Shown here piece after piece: positions 56,505-64,000 of a stretch of DNA of 64,000 nt. Below the pieces are notes generated by a model. That model saw nothing but the letters and a program-made list of their open reading frames with translations, was not told where the DNA came from and did no database searches. This DNA comes from Azolla pinnata (Eukaryota > Streptophyta > Polypodiopsida > Salviniales > Salviniaceae), in contig JBBBWG010012223.1 of the NCBI GenBank assembly GCA_037176905.1, forward strand, positions 1-64,000. The letters are read 5' to 3'. A program made the translations under genes and the position numbers. The stretch's first letter is position 1. The number at the start of each line of letters is the position of its first letter.

Positions 56505-59500
56505 TTATGTCAAAATCCGAGAAGCCTTCTTTAATAACGGGGAACATGGACACCCTCTGAAATGCCTGCAAATGGGTACAATTATAATGTACAAAAATGA
56601 GTAACCAATTGACTCAAATAAAAAATTTGAGATGTAGATAAAAACTCTGAAACAGAGTAGACCTCAATGTATGATACTTCTCGCACAGCCGCATCCCAAC
56701 GATAACGAGTTCGGTTCTGACTTGCCTGAGATAGAATGTACAGATTGGAATAAGAGAAACAATGATGTGTAAACAAGTTTTGACTACACTTAAATAGCAA
56801 GTTTGTCCAATGTTTATCTTTGGCGGTACCGAGTTTCTCAAACCATCCCTCTTAATAGTACAAAAGGTTTCTTAAGTCAAACAGTTCTCTTTAATGGCAT
56901 CGACACTGTTTCCCTCTGATAAAGTTGGACATATTTCTCTTTTTGGAAAGAAAAAATTAAACAATTATTACATCAATTTGAACCTTATAAATTAGGGTCT
57001 CAAAGAGATCAGAAATCTGACAAAGTCTACCAGACAGCACTAGCACTTGAAAACTAGATAGGGAGAGATACACATGCATACATGATTCTTCTTGGTTGGA
57101 CAATTTCCACCAGAGAATACAGGTTTTAGAAATCTTCTTCTCAGAACTTTCAGCGTAGGACAAAATCAAAGGTTTCTGATATAATGTTGGTCTGTGATTG
57201 CTGCATAACACATTGTTTGACAGCCATTTTTCTTTCAAGAAATTTGGCTCATCAAGATCATTCTTCTTCTAAGATCATGACTATCCATATGTAAACTGTG
57301 CTGTATTAGGTTGAAAATTTAAAACAATTCACTCTTTTAAAATGCTCTAAGATGACATAAGCTATTTTAATTTCACCAATCAAATTACAGTCCTTAAACA
57401 AAAATTGTTTCCTCCTGACATATTGTAAAAATTTTGCAATCTAGACTCTCTCAAGCTCTTACATAGGAATCAAAAGGAGCAAGAAATAAGAAACTAATTT
57501 TACATAATACAGAATATTAAAAAAGAATGAAGAAATGGTTGACACAAACCTTTATTGTTGGAGGACCTCCTTCAAAATTGGAATTATCAAATATCTGTTG
57601 ACAAGAATATCTAATCAGCTCAGCATAGTAAGGAGCAAAGAAAACCACAAAAAGCTAAAGCTTTCAAAGAGTAGGTTCCTAATATGCTGCCTTTACCTCT
57701 TGTTCTATTTATAGCAATCTTTTCACAATATCTACAATAGGGGCATGATATGTGAGACATCAAACTTATAGGTAAAGTGATGTAGCTTTTTCATCAAACT
57801 TCAAAGAGTATAAAAGAAAATATTTTGCACTAATATGATCACAAAATATCTGTTTAAATTCACAAACCTGCTGGGAGTATTCAGATGTCTCAAACTGACC
57901 AGGCCCAGTCAATGAAGCTGAACGCTTTGTAACCACATTTTGCACCTATCAATGATGACGTAATAATAATGATTTCAAGCGAACATAGAATCCTAAATAA
58001 CTTTATTTATGAAATGATCCAATTATCCACACCTTGCGTCCTCCTTGTAAGATCAAGGTGAGCCGATCAGGTTGCTCAGGAGTCCAAATGCCATGGTCCA
58101 CAGCACCTTTTCCCACCGTAGACTCAACAAGAGACTTGTTTCATAAAGAAAAACGCAGATTAGGAGGGAAATCACTAATCGAATTTTGCACATATGTATG
58201 AGATCATTTTCTTGTTTATTTGCAGTCAACAATCCACTGTTATGTCAATAGTAATTTCTGTGATGCTCGCAATTCTTCATTTCTCAAAACGCTAATCATT
58301 TTCATTTGAGACATGAGAACATTTAAAGCTCAAAAGCCAACTCTCTTTCAAACAATCTTCTTCTGTTTGCTGCTCTTTCATTGATAGAAAAGACGACCAC
58401 AAACTTTTACAAGCCCAGTGCCTCGCTGGAATAAGTGACTTTTTAGTACACTTAAATGTTTGAGACACTCCAACAGAAGAAGTGAACGAGAGAGAGAGAG
58501 AGAGAAAGAGAGAGAGGTTACAAAGAAAACATGGATTCAATTTAGTTCAGACAGCATTATCAAACTTCATGTGCCTGCCAATAATATTAATTGTCTAAAT
58601 CACCCTGTCCTATTAAGATATTGGTCAAGTGAAAAATGTGGTCTTACCAGAGTTGTATAAAGGCGATCGCCAATTATTTCATTTCCGAATGGAATAAAAC
58701 GAGCATTGTACGTAAGCTGCTTGATTCCTTTCCAGAATATCACATGCAAGTAACACGACATCAAAAGTCATCGCATGAGGCATACTGAAACGAATATATG
58801 GTCATGGTAAGAATAATAGGCACAATATATGTAGTCACAGTAATATATATGTACTTATATGAAGTATGCAAAACACAAATGCCCTTTTTGTTTCTTTGAT
58901 AATTGCAATAAGTAACTTTTTTAGTACACTTAAGTATTAGTATTACACTTAAATATTAGTATTTTAAGTTTGTTTACATACTAACCAAACTAGTTCCTTA
59001 GCTTGATGTACAGACTGCGCTTTAGGAAGATATCTAGACACATTGACATAGATGGGCCATCTTATCAGCATGGAAACAATCATGGAGGTAAGGGCCGTAA
59101 TTCACATGATGGACCCGATGCCCTCCAGAAAAGTGATGTCTCCTTTTGTTGAATTAAAATGTGGGTTGTCCTGGCTCTTCTCTTCCACATTCAGCTGTCT
59201 AAGTTTTTTCTCTCTCTCTCTGGTTCTCCCACAATGTTAAATTGACAACGTTTAACTTTAGATGTGTACCTGTCAATTTTACAGCTATATATTTGCACTA
59301 GTAGTTTGAGTCACCCTATGAGGTAACTACGCCTAGTACACAAAGGCAACTTGTACTACTTCAATACTTCTGGATGGAAAGTGATTCTTTTGAATTTTCT
59401 CATTAAACAGGAAATATCTCATAGCCAACACTGTTTCTCCACTACCTACATATGCTGAAACTACTTACAGTGTATCCTAACTGCTTGCGAGAAAATGCAA

Positions 59501-62500
59501 TGCTGCCTTTATCGACTTTGTCTTCACCCTGTATTAAGAATCTGTAATGTCAAAACAGTACAAAGAATCCATTGCAGCTACAAAAATGCATTGCACAATC
59601 ATTTACCTGGGGTGTCTCCACAGAAATCAACGTCGAATTACAAATCCATGAACCCTCAAAGATTCTGTATTTAAAATTTGAGCAAGCTAGTTACAAATAA
59701 GAGCTGTATGGACAATAAAAAAAAGCGACTATGTGTCCATCTAAACTCATAACTCCTATAATTTCGGCTCCTATAAATTGTGAAATTCTTTGTTTCCCAG
59801 GCAGAAATGTATTTAATGAAAATATTTGCGCAGTTGGTACAACCTGTGTGTCCACAGAAACCAACATATATAAGTTTTAATCCCAATGTTTATGCATAAG
59901 ATTTGAACAGAAAATAAGAAAAACTGATTAATTGTTTCTATCTCGTCTCATCACTCCTATGATTATTATTTCCTCATTTCACTTGCAGAACTTGATGAAA
60001 CCAATGCTGTGCAGCTGGTAAGATTTTTGTATAAAATGCTGATTCGTGATAACAAATGACCCACTCAAGCAAGATGTTCAGTTGGAATTGTGAAAAGTGG
60101 TTAAACGGAGTCGGGCATGAAACTGACAAGATTGAATTAACCAGGGACAGGCACGTAGACTAATAGGATAAAGAGTGGCTGGACTGAAGTCAACCAGAGA
60201 TTTCCTGGGGTCGCAAAGAAATATGCCCTGATGTATGTTCACTGATATAAGTGCCTTATCAAGGCAGCCACGTCATCCACTTCCAGGAATTACATCCAAA
60301 ATATCAGGTTTGACCACTAAGTTCTTACGCAGCTTAAAATAGAGCAGGAACAGTTCTAATAAGAAAGCTTCCATCTGTTTGTAAGCTCTGATTCAAACAT
60401 TTCCATTACAAAACATGATCACTATAGAAATTTTGTCTTTTAAAATTTACCACACCTCGTTTTAACCTATCTTCTCCCGTGTTTCACATCAAAATCTACA
60501 TAATCATCCCATTACTTTAGGTCAGTAAAAATTTCCGATTATTCATGCTCATAAGAGTTTGAAATATCCTTAAATCTAAATATACTATTCAATTCTCTAT
60601 ATTTCGAAGATCTCTAACCCACCATCCCCATTTGCAACACCAAATATGCACACATACATGGACAAAAAAAAAAGGAACTGTACCTTGGATAATAAATATC
60701 TTGACTCCCAAGTCCAAAGTTTTGAAGAAAAGATTTGCCTGGATTATTAAACTCTTCGGCACGAACAAATGTAGAATTATTATTGCAGAATGTGCTAGCT
60801 GTAACCAATAAAGGTGTTATCAAAACCATCCTTCTTGCAAATGTATTTGGTGTCACACCTGTTACTATCTGCAAGTTAGAATTTCAAGAATCACCACTTG
60901 ATAAACTTCTAGGGATTGTCCAGATGAAATTAGAAAAAGAACATCAGATGTTAGTAAAATAACGGGAAGGTGTATGCAATCACCTATGAAAATTGGTAGA
61001 CGGTCCATGAAATAATATACAATTCAATTTTCTAAGGCTCCATCGCCTTCAGCTTTCAATACTAGCTATAGATCATATGGAAATAGGAAACAGGCAGTAT
61101 GCATGATCATGTGTCCAGAAGCAAACTTCCCGTTTATGAAGAAACCACAAGCATCTGTTAAACAACCTAAAAAATATGATGCTCACATGTGTTTAGGAAA
61201 AAAGGAAACTGCAACAAAATGCAATGTTCTTACATACTGGAGAGACTAATTCAGGATTATAATCAAATGGGTCATCTTAAAGCCACATATAATTTCCTCA
61301 CATGCTCAATTAAGCATTCAGGGGTTTAACCAGACTGTTGTATTGACTTCACTGGAATATTACTGAGTCATCTTGTATCATCCCCAGAGAGCTTTGTTAT
61401 TGCTACATATCCACAAGCGGTTTTTTCCAATCTGAACACTAGTATATACATAAATATATCCGCGGTGATCAGAATAGTATCAAAGTTAGGCTAGTGGAGA
61501 GTGTATGCCCCACATACTATCCTAATTCTTTTCTATTTAACCAATACATTTATATGATCGTACACCAAAGCTATCATGGAATCTGGTCTGAATTCGATTA
61601 GAGATGCTATCATTGAGCTCATCGCATTGTTTGAGATATTTATTGTTTCGATTTTCAGGTAAGCAAAAAATGTGAGCGCAATTATGTCCCCTTCCTTCAC
61701 GTGTTATTTTACTATCTATCTACAAAAAACGGATATCACCAGTGACCACTTTACCATCGTTAAGATTATTGGATGTATATTTTCTTCTAATTCCAAGAAC
61801 TAGCAATAAATGTGCCCGTAATTAAAGCAAGAATAGAAAATCATGAGAAGTTTGTTCTAATGGAGTTAGCAAACACAAGTAAAGTTGCCATCAAAACTGA
61901 TCTCGTCTCACCATCAAAACTGATCTAGTCTCACCATCAAAGCTGATACGATGCTTTACTCAAATACAACCACTGAAGTGTTTGTGGTGATTCTGGCTAT
62001 TGATAATTTTATAGTGAATATGTGAATTTGTGCTCGACTAGCCTAATCGCATTTCTAGAGACTGTAATCGAGTAGAACGTCGTCGATTCTAACCTGGTTA
62101 GGAGGAAATTGAGTTGATAAACGCTGAGCAATGTGCCCGGAAGCATGTTGAAGAAAATCTGTAATGAACGAGCGTCGAGTCCCAGAAACAAAGCTCAATT
62201 GTAACAAGAAGATGCCGATACAAAAAGATGGTAAAAAGAGATCATTTTCTTCAGTAGCGTCGGATTCATCCGCCATGGTAGCATCGAAAAACTTCTCCTT
62301 TCTGTGAAGAGACGATCCGTGGCGAAAGGGCGAACGAGGATGCCAAGATTCTACACGAGAATGCAAACCAGAAGTAGGAGGAGGAGGAGGAGGAGGAGGG
62401 AGGCAACAAAGAGGAAGTTTCTGTTCTCTTGTTGAACCAAGAAGGAGTGTCCGGTTCTTCTTCTTCTTCTTCTTCTTCGTTGGAAAGGAGAACAAGCCTG

Positions 62501-62511
62501 ACGAAGTGGAA

Positions 62512-62567
<56 letters not shown>

Positions 62568-62618
62568 TGATGAAAAAAGCGTTGTGGAGTGCAGAGAGAG
62601 CAAGGAGAAGGTCGCCAT
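56505..62618 (-). CDS. Chloroplast-type protein of the plant/cyanobacterial family recalled as DUF6816; C-terminus frame-shifted
   Basis: Ten exons: 62618-62094, 60868-60684, 59664-59607, 59528-59469, 58716-58648, 58134-58033, 57945-57868, 57594-57550, 56725-56663 and 56567-56505. They are in phase and give 415 residues. The conserved body reads NNPGKSFLQNFGLGSQDIYY, FEGSWICNSTLISVETPQ, ARFIPFGNEIIGDR, PEQPDRLTLILQGGRK, VTKRSASLTGPGQFETSEYS and ASQNRTRYRWDAAVRE. I recall this as a thylakoid/plastid family of unknown function. Residues 1-115 are a Ser-rich presumptive transit peptide with poly-Ser (16-37), poly-Lys and poly-Pro runs from triplet repeats; an alternative ATG is 62276 (MADESDATEEN). 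Exon 10 meets a stop after 20 residues, yet the expected family C-terminus (MGMDKPIAVYKYIVRFTRE) lies just beyond in another frame, consistent with one extra GA in the GAGAGA run near 56519-56524. Confidence 0.82.
58486..58517. repeat. (GA)n microsatellite in intron 5 region
   Basis: GAGAGA run with one A insertion, inside the intron between exons 58716-58648 and 58134-58033. Confidence 0.93.
62375..62569. repeat. Three triplet-repeat runs within the predicted transit peptide
   Basis: (AGG)n at 62375-62399, (TTC)n at 62455-62478 and (GAC)n, about 20 units, at 62507-62569. On the minus strand in the gene's frame they encode Pro, Lys and Ser runs respectively. All are multiples of 3 and frame-neutral. 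Confidence 0.93.
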
Positions 62619-62837
62619 GGCTGGGCAAAGGCAGACATCGGCCTACGATTTCGCGGATTGCAGGAATCCCCGGCGCAGGAGGAGCTCGCCTGCGATCGCC
62701 ATATCCACTCGACCACGACGAGAGGCAGACGAAGGACGCAAAAAAACACAGGAAGAAAGGAAGAGATTTCTGTAATTCGGACGCTACCCCGGAATTTCCC
62801 ATAGATTCCCTCGAGATTCCAGAACAAGATTCTCATT
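62619..62837. promoter_or_regulatory. 5' region of the DUF6816-like gene
   Basis: Short GC-richer leader/promoter zone between the start codon at 62618 and the satellite. I see no named element. Overlapping frames on both strands here are not convincing. Confidence 0.35.
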
Positions 62838-63940
62838 GAGAATCGGGCATGGAATCAAGATCGCCTGATGATGATGATGATGATGATAGTAGTAGTGATG
62901 ATGATGATGGTAGTGATGATGGTGATGGTAGTGATGATGATGATGATTATGATGATGATCCGCTGATACCGATGTGTTGTTAGTAGGATAGTCAGCATTT
63001 TTTCCGATGAATGATAATCTGTGGATAAGATTCCTCGCGGATGATGATGATGATGATGATGATGGTAGTGATGATGATGATGATGATTGTGATGATGATC
63101 CGTTTATACCGATGTGTTGTTAGTAGGATAGTCGGCATTTTTTCCGACGAATGATAATCTGTGGATAAGATTCCTCGCGGATACCCTCACGATTCCATAG
63201 ATTCCTCGCGGACACCCTCGAGATTCCTCCGGAACAAGATTCTGATGAGAATCGGGCATGGAATCAAGATCGCTTGATGATGATGATCCGTTGATACCGA
63301 TGTGTTGTTAGTAGGATAGTCAGCATTTTTTCCGATGAATGATAGTCTGTGGATAAGATTCCTCGCGGATACCCTCACGATTCCATAGATTCCTTGCGGA
63401 CACCCTCGAGATTCCTCCGGAACAAGATTCTGATGAGAATCGGGCATGGAATCAGGATCGCTTGATGATGATGATCCATTGATATCGATGTGTTGTTAGT
63501 AGGATAAACATTTTTTCTGATGAATGATAATCTGTAGATAACCCCGAATTTTACCATAGGTTCCTCGTGGATACCCTCGAGATTCCAGAACAAGACTCTG
63601 ATGAGAATCGTCTATAGGGTTTAGAGCTCATGGTTTATCGGAACCTGGCATGGAATCAAGATTACTTGATAACGACGATGATGATCTGTGATAATCTGTT
63701 GATAACCCTGAATTTTCCATAGATTCCTCGCGGATACCCTCAAAATTCTAGAACAAGATTCTGATGAGAATCGGCTACATCCTACAGGGTTTAGGGCTCG
63801 TGGTTTTTCGAAACCTGGCATGGAATCAACATCACTTGATGAGGATGATGATGATGATGATGATGATGATATGTTGACACCCGATATGTTGTTAGCCGGA
63901 TAATCAGGCATTTTTCCGATGAACGATAATCTGCTGATAG
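62838..63940. repeat. Tandem satellite, unit about 185 bp, with embedded (GAT)n
   Basis: The landmark 'ataccgatgtgttgttagta' occurs at about 62967, 63108, 63295 and 63480, with a diverged copy near 63880. Between copies lie 'gattcctcgcgga(t/c)accctc', 'gaacaagattctgatgagaa' and 'gggcatggaatca.gat' and a GAT run of variable length. Best-preserved copies are 63293-63663, period about 185 bp. Two diverged units near 63620 and 63790 carry AGGGTTTAG(A/G)G. It runs to near the window edge. Confidence 0.93.
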
Positions 63941-64000
63941 CGAAACTTGCGTTATTTGCGATTCATTAACTGTCCGGTACTTCGAACACTCGACTGTGCA

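Noticed and set aside
62055-62836. Additional minus and plus genes (62266-62802, 62351-62836, 62429-62839) over the transit-peptide repeats
   Set aside because: They are other-frame shadows of the DUF6816-like first exon and its triplet repeats (poly-Val, poly-Arg, poly-Thr, poly-Asp).
63187-63911. Overlapping 70-96 codon minus frames with shared sequence
   Set aside because: The similarity among them comes from the 185-bp satellite unit. No independent coding evidence.

Overview
This window is nuclear DNA from a land plant. Protein-coding genes are split by GT-AG introns, most of them about 80-1500 bp. The predicted proteins are plant types: a WVD2-like TPX2-domain protein, a type 1A peptide deformylase, a plant-type SLX1 and PP2A B55. 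Two very long intronless PLS-class pentatricopeptide (PPR) genes carry the repetitive 'DMYAKCG ... VVSWNALIAGY' style that I associate with ferns and, less so, lycophytes. My best guess is a homosporous fern. This rests on protein style only, not on a search.

Layout, left to right. 2.2-4.0 kb (+): alpha/beta-hydrolase of the plant monoacylglycerol lipase / caffeoylshikimate esterase family (5' exons not resolved). 5.5-7.8 kb (+): complete four-exon ribosomal protein L18a (eL20) behind a site II + telo-box promoter. 9.1-12.0 kb (+): PPR gene 1. 12.9 kb (+): tRNA-Arg(UCG). 14.0-16.6 kb (-): WVD2-like microtubule protein, seven coding exons. 17.9-18.7 kb: GAT-type minisatellite. 20.1-22.4 kb (-): peptide deformylase, four exons. 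23.2-26.3 kb (-): splicing factor YJU2/CCDC94, eight exons. 27.9-30.6 kb (+): SLX1 GIY-YIG nuclease subunit, four exons. 32.0 kb (+): an orphan, frame-broken N-terminal piece of the tRNA thiolation gene CTU2. 33.1-36.0 kb (+): PPR gene 2. 38.0-43.2 kb (+): CRTAC1-like FG-GAP / ASPIC-UnbV protein, 15 exons including a 22-nt microexon. 44.7-50.9 kb (-): PP2A B55 regulatory subunit, 14 exons. 52.4-53.5 kb: more than 1 kb of alternating purine-pyrimidine satellite. 56.5-62.6 kb (-): chloroplast-type protein of a family I recall as DUF6816, ten exons, with a transit peptide built largely from microsatellites. 62.8-63.9 kb: a tandem satellite with a unit of about 185 bp.

The genes do not form a pathway or cluster. 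They are ordinary single loci for translation (L18a, tRNA-Arg, CTU2 remnant), organelle protein maturation and RNA processing (peptide deformylase, PPRs), splicing (YJU2), DNA repair (SLX1), cytoskeleton (WVD2-like) and signalling (B55). Exon phases were checked by hand for every multi-exon model and each closes in frame except where stated. What stands out is how much triplet, telomere-like and minisatellite repeat sits at the 5' ends of the genes, two apparent frame lesions in otherwise conserved coding sequence, and the plant CRTAC1-like gene. I saw no convincing complete transposable element, virus-derived element or CRISPR array.
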